Assembly (NCBI RefSeq): GCF_000217915.1
Contig: NZ_AFOZ01000044.1
Location: 1 to 64,000 of the forward strand
DNA: 64,000 nucleotides
Direction of reading: 5' to 3'
DNA from: Shewanella sp. HN-41
GTDB taxonomy: Bacteria > Pseudomonadota > Gammaproteobacteria > Enterobacterales > Shewanellaceae
Below are positions 10,278 through 20,591 of this stretch, piece by piece. The translations under genes and the position numbers were made by a program. The notes beneath the pieces are model-generated. The model did not search any database. It was not told the origin of the DNA and was given only the letters and a program-made list of their open reading frames with translations. Every line of letters starts with the position of its first letter. Position 1 is the stretch's first letter.

Positions 10278-12197
10278 ATGACACTGTTTAGACAGATTTA
10301 TTCGCTGCTTTTTAGCCTTTTCTTGCTAGTGGTTGCAAGCCTTGGTTATGTGCAATTCACTGAAACTCAAAGCTTTTTAACCAAGCAAATGGAGTCAGAT
10401 CTAAACAACGTCAGCACTTCGCTTGGCCTTATGCTCACCCCAGCGCTTCAGGCCGGGGATACAGTGGCTGCAGAAACCCTAGTTAATGTGATTTTTGAAG
10501 GCGGTTATTACCAAAATGTCAAATTGACATGGATGGTCGACGGCAAGCAACAAGAGTGGAATAATCCCCTTAAAATTGAAGATGTTCCTCAATGGTTTAT
10601 CAATTTAAACCTCTTTAAAACGATCAAAAAACAAAGCACTATTACCTCTGGTTGGCTGCAACTGGCACAACTTGAGATTACTGCGCACCCTGGATTTGGC
10701 TACCATGAGTTATGGCGGATTATGTCAAATACCATTATCGCCTTCTCTCTATTATTTTTAGTCGCTATTTTTACCGCCAGACTAGGGCTGACTTGGATTC
10801 TAAAACCTTTACATGATTTATCGGATCACGCCAAAAGTATTGCCGACCGCCAATTTGGCCCTGATATGCCCCTACCCAAAACCACAGAGTTAAAGGACCT
10901 TGTCACCGCCTTTAACAGCATGTCTGCCCAACTTAAGCAGGTCTTCCAATCCTTGGATGAAGAAGTAGGCGCATTACGTAAGAAAAACCTAGTAGACCCT
11001 GCGTCAGGCTTACCGAATCGACAATATGTGGTGAGTAGACTCAACGGCTGGTTAAGTGAACCTAGTAGTGGAGCACTCTTTCTCGCTAAGCTCGATTGGC
11101 TTGAAGAAGTTCATAGCAAATATGGTTATCAGGTAAGGGATGAAACCATTCGCATTCTAGCCGAAAAATTCCAACAGCAATTAAATGAAATCACGCCTTC
11201 GGTCATCGCACGTATTGCCGCTTTTGAATTTGCTTTCCTCGTAACTGAGGTTGAGCATGAACAGATAAGTAAATATCTTCAAACCTTAATTCGCACCATC
11301 AATCAGGAAATATCGAAGGCAGGCTGCAAGCCAAATGAAAACTTTGCCATCGGCGTGGCCGAACGGATTGGACAAATGAAAGTCTCCGATATTCTGGCAC
11401 AAGCGGATAATGCGCTGCAAAAAGCCCTCAAGGAGAACAAAACCTTCCATTGGTTTGAAACGACCGAGCAACAGCTATTTACTCGCGAACAATGGCGAGA
11501 CAACCTAAGCCATGCAATCAGCAATAAGAAGTTTAAATTTAGATGGCAACCCATTCAATTTTGCGATGGCAATGGCATAGCTCAACGAGAGTTATATTGC
11601 CAGTTAGAACTTGGAGATAAACTGGCTCATGCAGGACAGTTTATGCCCTATATCGAACTATTATCGCTCGGTGCGTTGCTCGATAAATGCCTTATTGAAA
11701 CCGTCTACGAGCAAAAACTACTCGAACGTAGTTACGAGCCTGTAGCGATAAACTTAACACACCAAAGTATTAGTGATCTCCAATTCCATGAATGGTTAAA
11801 TCACTTCCTACGTAACGCCCCTAATGTTGAACGTATTTGTTTCGAAATTCCAGAAGCGGGTGTCTATAGCGATTTAGATTCCTGTTTACTGTTGTGCAAA
11901 ATTATTCGCGACAATGGCGCTAAATTTGGTATCGACCACTTTGGTCGTCAGTTCGGTTCTATGACGTATCTTCAGGAACTGAGACCCAGTTATGTGAAGC
12001 TAGATCAGTCCTTCTCCTACTACGATGAAGCGCAACATAATGGTGAATTGTGCCGTGCAATCATCAATGTAGCTAAGGGCTTACATATTCAGGTCATAGT
12101 GACAGGTATTCAGGAAAAGGCGCAGCTTGAACGCTTTAATGAATTAAGAACGGATGCTTATCAAGGCTTTATTGCACCGCCAGAAAACCTAGACTAG
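10278..12197 (+). CDS. bpfD: BpfD, c-di-GMP receptor (LapD family) controlling BpfG
   Basis: Inner-membrane receptor with two transmembrane segments (about 5-27 and 148-172) flanking a LapD/MoxY-type periplasmic domain. A HAMP segment follows (ILKPLHDLSDHAKSIADRQFG), then a GGDEF domain and an EAL domain. Both catalytic motifs are degenerate: the GGDEF position reads AAFEF and the EAL position reads ELY (QRELYCQLEL). It should therefore bind c-di-GMP rather than make or break it. In the family, the c-di-GMP-bound state sequesters the LapG-type protease and keeps the adhesin on the surface. It is the last gene of the bpf operon, followed by a strong hairpin. Confidence 0.92.
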   Translation: MTLFRQIYSLLFSLFLLVVASLGYVQFTETQSFLTKQMESDLNNVSTSLGLMLTPALQAGDTVAAETLVNVIFEGGYYQNVKLTWMVDGKQQEWNNPLKIEDVPQWFINLNLFKTIKKQSTITSGWLQLAQLEITAHPGFGYHELWRIMSNTIIAFSLLFLVAIFTARLGLTWILKPLHDLSDHAKSIADRQFGPDMPLPKTTELKDLVTAFNSMSAQLKQVFQSLDEEVGALRKKNLVDPASGLPNRQYVVSRLNGWLSEPSSGALFLAKLDWLEEVHSKYGYQVRDETIRILAEKFQQQLNEITPSVIARIAAFEFAFLVTEVEHEQISKYLQTLIRTINQEISKAGCKPNENFAIGVAERIGQMKVSDILAQADNALQKALKENKTFHWFETTEQQLFTREQWRDNLSHAISNKKFKFRWQPIQFCDGNGIAQRELYCQLELGDKLAHAGQFMPYIELLSLGALLDKCLIETVYEQKLLERSYEPVAINLTHQSISDLQFHEWLNHFLRNAPNVERICFEIPEAGVYSDLDSCLLLCKIIRDNGAKFGIDHFGRQFGSMTYLQELRPSYVKLDQSFSYYDEAQHNGELCRAIINVAKGLHIQVIVTGIQEKAQLERFNELRTDAYQGFIAPPENLD

Positions 12198-12211
12198 GGA
12201 AGTCAATCGTG

Positions 12212-12247
12212 CAAATAGTAAAGCTCCTTCGAGAGCTTTACTATTTG
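12212..12247 (+). terminator. Long hairpin ending the bpf operon
   Basis: A perfect 15-bp stem (CAAATAGTAAAGCTC and its complement) around a 6-base loop begins 14 bases after the bpfD stop and is followed by GTTTT. It is the best candidate terminator for the operon. Confidence 0.75.
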
Positions 12248-12328
12248 GTTTTCAGCCAAAGCACACGTATTACGATCTCACCCTCAATATCGAGGGCCTG
12301 TTAGCTGGAAATATAAAAGACTGAATGC

Positions 12329-12363
12329 AAAAAAGCCCCAGCATTGAATGCTGAGGCTTTTTC
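12329..12363 (-). terminator. Bidirectional terminator of the tRNA cluster
   Basis: A stem built from AAAAGCC.CAGCAT and ATGCTG.AGGCTTTTT, with T-runs in both directions. It lies just beyond the last tRNA (read on the minus strand) and also backs up the bpf operon terminator from the other side. Confidence 0.75.
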
Positions 12364-12369
12364 ACTATT

Positions 12370-12446
<77 letters not shown>

Positions 12447-12505
12447 AATGTTAAACTGTTAACTATTTACTCGAAAAATCAAGCGCGCTAGTCAAGCGAA
12501 TAATG

Positions 12506-12582
<77 letters not shown>

Positions 12583-12603
12583 AATGTCAAACTGTTATCT
12601 AAG

Positions 12604-12670
12604 GGTCACACCCTCTGGTCCGCTCTTATCCAAAAATCCTGGATGCGCTATCGGACTGCGCTAATCACCG
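12604..12670 (-). pseudogene. Degenerate tRNA-Pro remnant
   Basis: The 5' acceptor strand, D-arm and start of the anticodon stem match the two intact Pro tRNAs up to GCGCATC. After that an unrelated stretch replaces the anticodon loop, and only ACCAGAGGGT of the variable region remains. The T-arm and 3' acceptor strand are missing. It is a non-functional third copy in the tandem array. Confidence 0.8.
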
Positions 12671-12702
12671 AATATTAAAATCTTTACATCACAGTAAATG
12701 AA

Positions 12703-12779
12703 TGGGGTGACTGATGGGGCTCGAACCCACGACAACCGGAATCACAATCCGGGACTCTACCAACTGAGCTACAATCACC
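12703..12779 (-). tRNA. tRNA-His (anticodon GUG)
   Basis: Minus-strand cloverleaf with anticodon loop TTGTGAT, encoded CCA, and an extra 5' G (-1) opposite discriminator C73, the identity element of tRNA-His. Confidence 0.95.
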
Positions 12780-12831
12780 ATTGATTTTCACTTACTTCAC
12801 CAACCATAAAGCTCACAACGCTGTGCGGAAG

Positions 12832-12908
12832 TGGTGCGCCCAAAAGGATTCGAACCTTCGGCCTCACCCTCCGGAGGGGTGCGCTCTATCCAGCTGAGCT
12901 ATGGGCGC
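12832..12908 (-). tRNA. tRNA-Arg (anticodon CCG)
   Basis: A 77-nt minus-strand cloverleaf with acceptor GCGCCCA/TGGGCGC, encoded CCA and anticodon loop CTCCGGA. It is first in transcription order (Arg-His-psiPro-Pro-Pro). In E. coli the matching cluster is argX-hisR-leuT-proM; the Leu gene is absent here. Confidence 0.95.
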
Positions 12909-12929
12909 TCGCCTTGGTTAGCGCCGCAT

Positions 12930-12958
12930 ATAGTATGGACAAATAGCCCTTGAGTCTA
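12930..12958 (-). promoter_or_regulatory. Sigma-70-like promoter of the tRNA cluster
   Basis: On the minus strand, TAGACT (-35) and TACTAT (-10) are separated by exactly 17 bases. A GC-rich discriminator (GCGGCGC) follows, typical of stringently controlled stable-RNA promoters. It lies just upstream of tRNA-Arg. Confidence 0.6.
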
Positions 12959-13106
12959 TAGCTGTTTTGCACTTTTTTTACTGACTGCTCAAGTTTTGAT
13001 GCATTAGTATACTTTTTCATCGGAAACACCACTTAAATATGACTTGGATGTTACGGTATTTCATGTTAATTATAATGTTTGGCAACAACATAGATAGATC
13101 TAACCA

Positions 13107-15749
13107 GTGAGTATCATGTTTAAGGATGAAGATGAACCCGCTCAACCTCGCATTAAAGAGATTGAACGCTTAGAAAAACGACTTATTCGCTTAAAATATC
13201 TAGCGCATAAGTATAAGCGTGCCGAAATCATTCAAAACACCTTACTAGAATTATCCAATATCGCGACACAAGTCTCCTCGTTAGAAGAATTCTATCTGGG
13301 TGTACATCAACATCTCAAACAACTGATCTCTGCCGATAACTTCTTTATTGCTACTCTCGATGCCACAACTGGCGGGTTAACGGTACCTTTCTTTGCCGAT
13401 GAGAAAGATGCTCACCCATCCCAACTCTATCCAGAACAATCACTCTCAACTTTATTACAACAAGGGCTAACTGGTTACGTATTTAGAACAGGCAAAACAC
13501 TCCTGTGTGATGACACTCTAGTTGATGAACTCGTCGCCGCAGGACAAATAGTGAACTTAGGCTCCCCTTGTCATTTATGGTTAGGCGTCCCTATTAGGCA
13601 TGAAGATATTGTCACTGGTGTACTGGTGGTACAAACCTACGATACCAATGTCCATTATGGCGATATTGAAGTCGAGCTAATGACCTTTATTTGTCACCAT
13701 ATCTCCGGGGTTATGGAAAGGCTTAAACACCAAGAACAATTAGAACAAGCCATACAACAACGCACCAAAGAGCTCAGCCAAGCCTACGATAAACTTAAAC
13801 AAGAAGTCTATGAGAGACGTAGGGCTGAGCGTCTGCAAAAGTCTCTGTTTGAGATAGCAGAACTTGCTAACTCAAGCACAGATAACCCCGATTTTTACGC
13901 TCAGTTACACAATGTTATCCGCCATTTAATTCCGGCGAACAACTGCTATATCGCCTTGCTTAATGAGGAAGAAACCCACTTAACCTTCCCTTTCTACGTA
14001 TCCCAACAGGGTAACGGGCACCCAGGAACTCGCCCACTGCAAGATGGGCTCACCGAATACGTGCTTAAGCACAAACGTCCGCTGTTACTGGATCAGAGTG
14101 ATATCAGTGCCCTGATTGCCTCTGGTGAACTCTATACGAAAGCGCCCTCGTTAAACCACACACAGACTATGCATCAATGGATAGGCATTCCACTCTTTAT
14201 CCATGATCAAGTGCGTGGTGCCTTAACTATTTATAGCTTTAGCATGACGCAAAATTATCAGATTAAAGACTTAGAGCTATTGACCTTTGTGTCACAGCAT
14301 ATTGGTACCGCTATTGAGAAAAAACTGTCCGCCGAGTCGCTACAACGCAGCTATGAAGAACTCGAAGAGAAAGTGATCGCCCGTACAAGAGCCTTAGCCG
14401 AATTAAATAAAGATCTTGAAAAAGAGATCCGCCAACGTCGCAATATGGAGGCCAAATTAGTCCATGATGCAAAGCACGATGCACTCACAGGCCTCCCCAA
14501 TCGCGCCATGTTTATGGAACGTTTAAGTCAAGCAATCAAACATGTCCGCCGCCACAGTTTGGACCAATTTGCCTTGCTCTTTATCGATCTAGACCGCTTT
14601 AAACAAATTAACGACACTCTAGGCCACATCGAAGGCGACAGGTTTTTAATTGAAACGGCTAGCCGCCTCAGATCTTGCATTCGAAGTAATGATACTTTAG
14701 CCAGACTCGGTGGCGATGAGTTTGTCATTCTACTCGATAGTGTCAACAGCATTAATGATGCAAAAGATGTCTCAGAGCGAGTGATCCAAAAAATTTCCCA
14801 ACCCTACAAGTCAGGCACGAGCGAATTCAATTCAGGCGCCAGTATAGGCATAACCATTAGCGGCAATCATAGGCTAGACACGAGTGAGTCAATGCTGCGC
14901 AATGCCGATACAGCAATGTATCAGGCGAAAGCGAATGGTAAGGGTTGTTATGTAATTTTTGACGACAGTTCGTCCGAGCAAGCGATGCAAGATGCCGCAT
15001 TTGAAAACGACTTTAGGCTGGCGCTGCAAGCTCATGAGTTACAACTGAGTTATTCACCTATAGTGGATCTACAGACCCAGCAAACCTATGCATTAGAGTG
15101 CCGTTTATTTTGGGAGCATCCCCACCGGGGCACTATACAGCAGGAGCAACTCTGTGTGTTGGCAGAGCAAGTCAACCTCATGGTTGAATTAGATAAGTAC
15201 GCTATTACCGCCTTAGATAACGCCTATATTGAGTTACTCAGGTGTCATGGCGACCAGCTCGACCTGCATTTATTGCTATCGAGTCAACATCTTAAACATA
15301 AGCATGTATTGCGTAGTCTCAAAAACACTCTAAAACAAACTCGGCTTAACCTGAATCGCTTATGGTTATTCTTTAATGAAAAAGCCTTAGTTCAAGAAAC
15401 TGAAAATCATATTAATGGCTTTGGTTTGTTACAAAAGCTCGGAGTTAACCTAGGGATAAGTCACTATGGTATTGGTCATAGTTCATTGAATAGTTTGTTA
15501 TTTTTACCCATAAAGGCCCTAAAACTCGACACGAATATCGCCAGACAACTGCAGGACGAGCAGCATATTAAACTGATATCTGCTTATCAAAAAACCGCAT
15601 CCACGTTAGATCTACTAATTTTTGCCAGCGGACTCACAAACCAAGAGCAAATACATATATTTAGCTCACTTGGTTACCAATTTGGCCAAGGAGGTGCCTT
15701 AACCGACACTTTTACGATACTGGAAAGTCCGCAGCTAGTCTGCGCTTGA
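13107..15749 (+). CDS. GAF-GAF-GGDEF-EAL hybrid signalling protein (probable diguanylate cyclase)
   Basis: A soluble 880-residue sensor with no membrane segment. It has an N-terminal coiled coil, a GAF-like domain (about 45-210), a helical linker, a second GAF-like domain (about 245-410), a coiled coil, a GGDEF domain (about 450-620) and a C-terminal EAL-like domain. The cyclase site is intact (LARLGGDEFVILL, near residue 535). The EAL signature is replaced by ECR (YALECRLFWEHP), so phosphodiesterase activity is unlikely. The two GAF domains are repeats of each other in style (QGLTGYVFRTGKTLL / DGLTEYVLKHKRPLL). The GTG at 13107 is used as start; an ATG at 13116 is equally possible. It stands alone, with the tRNA cluster behind it and rep convergent ahead. 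Confidence 0.85.
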   Translation: MSIMFKDEDEPAQPRIKEIERLEKRLIRLKYLAHKYKRAEIIQNTLLELSNIATQVSSLEEFYLGVHQHLKQLISADNFFIATLDATTGGLTVPFFADEKDAHPSQLYPEQSLSTLLQQGLTGYVFRTGKTLLCDDTLVDELVAAGQIVNLGSPCHLWLGVPIRHEDIVTGVLVVQTYDTNVHYGDIEVELMTFICHHISGVMERLKHQEQLEQAIQQRTKELSQAYDKLKQEVYERRRAERLQKSLFEIAELANSSTDNPDFYAQLHNVIRHLIPANNCYIALLNEEETHLTFPFYVSQQGNGHPGTRPLQDGLTEYVLKHKRPLLLDQSDISALIASGELYTKAPSLNHTQTMHQWIGIPLFIHDQVRGALTIYSFSMTQNYQIKDLELLTFVSQHIGTAIEKKLSAESLQRSYEELEEKVIARTRALAELNKDLEKEIRQRRNMEAKLVHDAKHDALTGLPNRAMFMERLSQAIKHVRRHSLDQFALLFIDLDRFKQINDTLGHIEGDRFLIETASRLRSCIRSNDTLARLGGDEFVILLDSVNSINDAKDVSERVIQKISQPYKSGTSEFNSGASIGITISGNHRLDTSESMLRNADTAMYQAKANGKGCYVIFDDSSSEQAMQDAAFENDFRLALQAHELQLSYSPIVDLQTQQTYALECRLFWEHPHRGTIQQEQLCVLAEQVNLMVELDKYAITALDNAYIELLRCHGDQLDLHLLLSSQHLKHKHVLRSLKNTLKQTRLNLNRLWLFFNEKALVQETENHINGFGLLQKLGVNLGISHYGIGHSSLNSLLFLPIKALKLDTNIARQLQDEQHIKLISAYQKTASTLDLLIFASGLTNQEQIHIFSSLGYQFGQGGALTDTFTILESPQLVCA

Positions 15750-15785
15750 TTTTGCTCTTGGATAAATAAAAATTTAGCGAAGCCT

Positions 15786-17798
15786 TTATTTTTTAAACAT
15801 ATCTCTTAAGTTAGAAATATTGGCTCGCCCAGTCTGCATCCGCTCCTGCTCCGTTTGCTGGGGTTTACGGTTTTCCCAGACGACATCATCCTGTGGTAAC
15901 TCCAGTAGGAAGCGACTTGGCTCACAGCGCATGGTTTCTCCAAACTGACGCCTTTCTCGGCATAGGGTAAACCAGAGTTCTCGTTGGGCACGGGTGATCC
16001 CCACATAGGCTAAACGGCGCTCTTCATCGACGTTTTCCTCATCTATGCTGGTTTGATGGGGTAAAATCCGCTCCTCAACACCGACCATAAACACATAGGG
16101 GAATTCCAGCCCCTTTGAGGCGTGCAAGGTCATTAGCTGCACCTGATCGCCGCCTTCGTCCTCACTATTACGCTCCATCATATCCCGCAGCGTGAGCCGA
16201 TTGACGACTTCAGGCAAGGTCATAGGCTCATCCAACTCATCGCCAGCAAGCATCTCCGTCACCCAACGGTAAAGCTCTGAGATATTTTTCATCCGCATTT
16301 CGGCGGCCTTAGCACTGGTACTGGTTTCGTATAGATAGTCTTCGTAATTGATTTGGCGGATAAGCTGCTTTACCGCTTCAACGCCTTCGCCACGTTGCGC
16401 ATGGTCTCCGGTTTCCACAATAAAGCGACCAAATTGATACAAGGACGACATAGCCGCCGGTGGCAAATGGTGATTTAGCTCGGGCTCAAAGATCGCGGCA
16501 AACATAGAGATGTGCTTTTCATTGGCAAAATTACCTAGGCGCTCAAGGGTCGATGGACCAATACCACGCTTAGGTAAGTTAACGATACGCAAAAACGCAT
16601 TATCATCATCGGGGTTCACCACCAACCTCAAATACCCCATGATGTCTTTAATTTCTGCTCGGGCAAAAAATGATGTACCACCACTGAGCTTGTAGGGAAT
16701 ACGGTTTGTCATCAATGCGCGCTCGAGTAAACGGGACTGATGATTGCCCCGATACAGAATCGCATAATCACCAAATTGAGTACGCCCAACAAACTTATGA
16801 CGCACTATCTCGGCAACCACGCGCTCGGCTTCCTGTTCCTCATTGGCGGCAAATAGCACCCGCAGCGGCTCACCATAGGCAAGCTCGCTGAAAAGCGCCT
16901 TATCGTAAACGTGAGGATTATTCGCAATGAGTATATTGGCGGCGCGCAAAATTCGCTGGCTGGAACGATAATTTTGCTCCAGCTTGATCAACTTAAGTTT
17001 AGGGAAATCTTTACCTAATAAAACGAGGTTTTGCGGTTTAGCGCCACGCCATGAATAGATGGATTGATCATCATCCCCCACCACGGTAAAACGAGCCCGT
17101 TCACCCACCAGCAATTTCACCATTTCATATTGACTGGTATTGGTATCTTGGTATTCGTCCACCAGCAAATATTGGATTTTGGTTTGCCAACGAGTTCTCA
17201 CCTCTTCGTGGTGTCGGAGTAACAGCGTAGGCAAAAGGATCAGATCATCAAAGTCCAATGCGTTATAGGCTTTCATATGTTGGGCATAACGCTGATACAG
17301 CATAGCAAATAACTGCTGTTGTTCATCCTTAGCCAACTTACGCGCTTGATCGGGGATAACTAGCCCGCCTTTCCAATTCGAAATAGCACTTGCTAGCGCC
17401 TTGAGTAAATCTTTATCTTCATCTAACTCTTTTTGGGTGAGTTCCTTAAGGAGCGCCAAAGTATCTTGATCATCAAACAGCGAAAAACCAGGCTTTAACC
17501 CTAAGACCTTATGCTCGCGTTTAATGATCTCGAGCCCTAAAGTATGGAAAGTCGAAATCCACAGCCCTCTGGCTTCCTTACGTCCCATGGATTGCGCCAC
17601 CCGCTCCTTCATCTCACGGGCAGCTTTGTTGGTGAAAGTCACCGCGGCAATATGACGGGCCTTATAGCCACATTTTTCAACTAAGTAGGCGATTTTATTG
17701 ATAATAACGCGGGTTTTACCACTGCCCGCCCCCGCCAACACTAGGCAAGGGCCTGAAACGTAATGAACAGCATCGTTTTGGGCGGGATTGAGTTTCAT
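15786..17798 (-). CDS. rep: ATP-dependent DNA helicase Rep
   Basis: UvrD/Rep superfamily 1 helicase of 670 residues, close to E. coli Rep (673). Motif I is [10 protein letters not shown] and motif II is [23 protein letters not shown], the [11 protein letters not shown] motif and [16 protein letters not shown] are also present. The start was set at the ATG giving [11 protein letters not shown], which matches the family N-terminus. An upstream extension of 32 codons is open but has no family similarity. Rep assists replication-fork passage through protein blocks. It is convergent with the signalling gene on its right-hand (3') side. Confidence 0.95.
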   Translation of the reverse strand: MKLNPAQNDAVHYVSGPCLVLAGAGSGKTRVIINKIAYLVEKCGYKARHIAAVTFTNKAAREMKERVAQSMGRKEARGLWISTFHTLGLEIIKREHKVLGLKPGFSLFDDQDTLALLKELTQKELDEDKDLLKALASAISNWKGGLVIPDQARKLAKDEQQQLFAMLYQRYAQHMKAYNALDFDDLILLPTLLLRHHEEVRTRWQTKIQYLLVDEYQDTNTSQYEMVKLLVGERARFTVVGDDDQSIYSWRGAKPQNLVLLGKDFPKLKLIKLEQNYRSSQRILRAANILIANNPHVYDKALFSELAYGEPLRVLFAANEEQEAERVVAEIVRHKFVGRTQFGDYAILYRGNHQSRLLERALMTNRIPYKLSGGTSFFARAEIKDIMGYLRLVVNPDDDNAFLRIVNLPKRGIGPSTLERLGNFANEKHISMFAAIFEPELNHHLPPAAMSSLYQFGRFIVETGDHAQRGEGVEAVKQLIRQINYEDYLYETSTSAKAAEMRMKNISELYRWVTEMLAGDELDEPMTLPEVVNRLTLRDMMERNSEDEGGDQVQLMTLHASKGLEFPYVFMVGVEERILPHQTSIDEENVDEERRLAYVGITRAQRELWFTLCRERRQFGETMRCEPSRFLLELPQDDVVWENRKPQQTEQERMQTGRANISNLRDMFKK

Positions 17799-18012
17799 CT
17801 TTGCGTTATATCCAAACAAGTAGCAGAAGGGGGCAGAGATCATAGCAGAATCGACGCTTTTAAGGCTAACAAATCCCCTTCCAATCGTCATCACTGCACC
17901 GTGATGGACAGCTCAATCGTACACCTGGGCACTGCCCAAGCCTCGGCTTTACTTTTGAAAGCTAACGTACTGAGTTACAATTCATCCATTCAGTAAAAAG
18001 GCGGACAAGATC

Positions 18013-18267
18013 ATGATCAATCCAAAGAAAATCGAAGAGATGGCAAAACAACTCAGTGACAGTTTGCCCAGCGGGCTGAAGCAATTTGCCGGTGAATTTG
18101 AAGAGCGCAGCAAGCAAGTATTGCAAAATCAATTGCTCAAGTTAGATATGGTTTCCCGTGAAGAATTTGATGTGCAGCAACATGTATTGCTGAAAACCCG
18201 CGAAAAATTAGAAGCGCTGCAGGCGCAAGTTAACGAGCTTGAGAAAAAACTTAACGCCGCGGATTAA
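18013..18267 (+). CDS. ubiK: Ubiquinone biosynthesis accessory factor UbiK (YqiC/BMFP family)
   Basis: An 84-residue protein: MINPKKIEEMAKQLSDSLP opening, a central QLLKLDMVSREEFDVQ segment and a C-terminal coiled coil (LEALQAQVNELEKKL). This is the hallmark layout of the membrane-fusogenic BMFP family, whose E. coli member UbiK works with UbiJ in aerobic ubiquinone synthesis. It is divergent from rep and followed by a strong terminator. Confidence 0.9.
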   Translation: MINPKKIEEMAKQLSDSLPSGLKQFAGEFEERSKQVLQNQLLKLDMVSREEFDVQQHVLLKTREKLEALQAQVNELEKKLNAAD

Positions 18268-18342
18268 TCCCTCCTCATGGATTAACACTCGCCACGAGTT
18301 AATTGTCGACATAGTTCAACAGCTAGTGGTGACGCGGAATAC

Positions 18343-18373
18343 AAAAGCACAGCGACTCAAAGCTGTGCTTTTT
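18343..18373 (+). terminator. Terminator after ubiK
   Basis: An 11-bp perfect stem (AAAAGCACAGC / GCTGTGCTTTT) with an 8-base loop, followed by more T. Confidence 0.85.
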
Positions 18374-18432
18374 GCTATCAATGACAGTCGTTTTAGACTC
18401 TATTGCCTTAAACCTAATACACCGAGTTTTGT

Positions 18433-18765
18433 ATGCAGTCACTCGCCAGCTATATCCTCGCCATTCAAGGCTATCCTAGCCCGATTTCGGTGGTGAGCCA
18501 CACCCAAGAGCAGCACAGTTATCGGGACGACAATGCACAGATTTGCGAATCACTGACCCTGTATCACTTCGACAACGGAGTAGTAGTTAGCCTCCTAAGC
18601 GAGCAAGATAAACAGGCCGATGAGTCAGACACGGTTTGTGGAGATTATTGGCTGAGTTACCGAGTCGTAACCGCCGATATCGCGATTTCGCCGCAGCAAA
18701 AATCCTTTAGCAATCTGTGCCAGCAAAGCTTTTGGCTTAAGATGCAGCAAGGGCTTAACGAGTGA
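18433..18765 (+). CDS. Uncharacterised 110-residue soluble protein
   Basis: Not recognised. It has no signal peptide or membrane segment and is rich in Gln, Ser and aromatic residues (SYILAIQGYPSPISVVSHTQ; GDYWLSYRVVTADIAISPQQ). The ATG lies 59 bases after the ubiK terminator. The next gene, a small membrane protein, starts 58 bases downstream on the same strand, so the two may be cotranscribed. Confidence 0.55.
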   Translation: MQSLASYILAIQGYPSPISVVSHTQEQHSYRDDNAQICESLTLYHFDNGVVVSLLSEQDKQADESDTVCGDYWLSYRVVTADIAISPQQKSFSNLCQQSFWLKMQQGLNE

Positions 18766-18823
18766 GAATAGTTGTGGGCGCCTAGACCTAAGCACTCGAG
18801 TTCGAATCGTAGGGAATAAGACA

Positions 18824-19189
18824 ATGGATACCGCAAGCACCTCATTTTATCAGGACAATCTCCTTTGGGGGTTGTTGCTCCTTGGCGGCCTGCCACTACT
18901 CAGTTATCCCTTTGTGGTCCTCGCCAGCTTGATGGGGCTTGCCAGCCCAAGCACGATTAAAGTGCACTGGTTTTATCGGCTGATGAATAAAAGCTTTCTA
19001 TGGGGAACCATGGCTTATCCCTTGGTTTACATCCCTTGCTACTGGTTAGCGAGGGGCGACAATGGATCATTATCCTTGTGCTATGCCGCCCTGCCGCTGC
19101 TATATCTGGCAGTACTCTATCTTTGTTTTCGCTGGATGGATGCACCGATTAAGCACAAGAGCACGGATAAAGGTAAAGCTCCCGATTAA
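18824..19189 (+). CDS. Small predicted inner-membrane protein
   Basis: A 121-residue protein with about three hydrophobic segments (near 14-36, 55-75 and 82-103) and a charged C-terminal tail (IKHKSTDKGKAPD). The function is not recognised. Its stop overlaps the stop of the convergent glycosylase gene by 4 bases. Confidence 0.6.
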   Translation: MDTASTSFYQDNLLWGLLLLGGLPLLSYPFVVLASLMGLASPSTIKVHWFYRLMNKSFLWGTMAYPLVYIPCYWLARGDNGSLSLCYAALPLLYLAVLYLCFRWMDAPIKHKSTDKGKAPD

Positions 19190-20352
19190 AGCTTTTGCTG
19201 GCGCGCATATTTTTGTTTAAATGCCTTGTGGTTAGCCTTCATTAATTTCCAACGGCTACAGCCATTAAAGCGCGCATACTCAGTCACTGCCACCTCAAAT
19301 GCCGCACAAAAGTCCTCATCCATGCCATCAAATCCCTCTTCCAGCGTCAACTGTTGTAATAACAGTAAACCACTTTGCCGCTCGGCTTTGACATCCACTC
19401 GGCCAACGAAGCAGTCACGCCACAGAATAGCGAGGGAGTAATAGCCATATTGGCGTTTTTCGGCAGGCACATAGACTTCAATTTGATAGTCAAAATCAAA
19501 CCATTGCTTTAAGCGTTGCCGCTGGATTAACAGATTATCGAAGGGGTTGAGTAACCAGACTCGATTAGGCATAACAGAAGTTAATTGCAACTCGGGGCGA
19601 TAAAAATACCACTGCCCCTCAGCCTTAAAGCTTGCCAACTCGCCTTGGGACTGCATTACGGCTAATTGCTCGGACACGTGCGCTTTTATGCCCTTACGTA
19701 GATACGCCATTTGCGCCGCCGAACCAAAGGCATGGGCATCGAGGTAACGCTCAATTAAGTGGCGGGCAAATTCGGCCTCACTCGGCGCTTGGGTATCGAT
19801 ATAACTTGGGAGCACACGCTCGGTGAGATCATAGCATTTTTGGAATTTCTCCCGCCGAACTACCATTAACTCGCCACGCATAAAGAGTTGCTCTAGGGCC
19901 TTTTTCGCTGGTTTCCAGTCCCACCATGCGCCGTTTTTGCCTTCGGCATGTTCAAAGTCACTGGCCTTGAGAGGCCCTTCGGCGCGAATCCGAGCGCGCA
20001 CCTCCAGCATCACCTTATCGTCTGGCTCAAACCAATGTTTGCCGCCATTTTGCAACTGCTGTTTACGTTGCAAACTGAAACGATAATCGGCCATAGGTAA
20101 ATACGCCGCGGCATGGGACCAATATTCGAAGATGTCCCCCTGAGCCAAGGCGATATCTAGCATACCGCTCTGGTATTGCGGCATCCGGCTATGCAGTACA
20201 TGGTGATGCGCCCTCTCGACCACATTAATGGAATCGATTTGTACATAGCCGAGGCGCGAGATCAGCGCGGGAACAGATTCCTGCGGTTGCAACAATCCTT
20301 GCTGTTGCATATTAAGCTGTAACCATTCACGGGGGGAAAAGGGACTAGACAT
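19186..20352 (-). CDS. YcaQ-type winged-helix DNA glycosylase
   Basis: A 388-residue member of the YcaQ/AlkX family, winged-helix glycosylases that unhook interstrand DNA crosslinks. Family landmarks seen: the catalytic Q-hydrophobic-D motif (QID, residues 38-40) inside YVQIDSINVVERAHHHVL, FEYWSHAAAYLPMADYRF, and the C-terminal FDNLLIQRQRLKQWFDFDYQIE segment. It is transcribed alone. The exact substrate in this organism is inferred from the E. coli family member. Confidence 0.85.
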   Translation of the reverse strand: MSSPFSPREWLQLNMQQQGLLQPQESVPALISRLGYVQIDSINVVERAHHHVLHSRMPQYQSGMLDIALAQGDIFEYWSHAAAYLPMADYRFSLQRKQQLQNGGKHWFEPDDKVMLEVRARIRAEGPLKASDFEHAEGKNGAWWDWKPAKKALEQLFMRGELMVVRREKFQKCYDLTERVLPSYIDTQAPSEAEFARHLIERYLDAHAFGSAAQMAYLRKGIKAHVSEQLAVMQSQGELASFKAEGQWYFYRPELQLTSVMPNRVWLLNPFDNLLIQRQRLKQWFDFDYQIEVYVPAEKRQYGYYSLAILWRDCFVGRVDVKAERQSGLLLLQQLTLEEGFDGMDEDFCAAFEVAVTEYARFNGCSRWKLMKANHKAFKQKYARQQKL

Positions 20353-20591
20353 CGACGCTCCAAACTCACCAGATACAAAGTTTCACACCGGACTAATACA
20401 TTAAAAATCAGTACCATTTACGATTTATCAGACTTGCACTTACTAAAATATGCGCGTTAACCTACTCACTCAACGCCAGATTTGGATAACATAAGGCATT
20501 TACCCCCTAAGGGCTATGCTTTACTAGCCATAGAGTTTAATGCCTCGAAATTGAGTCAATTTAAGCTCTGACCGTCATTAAGGACTGATGA

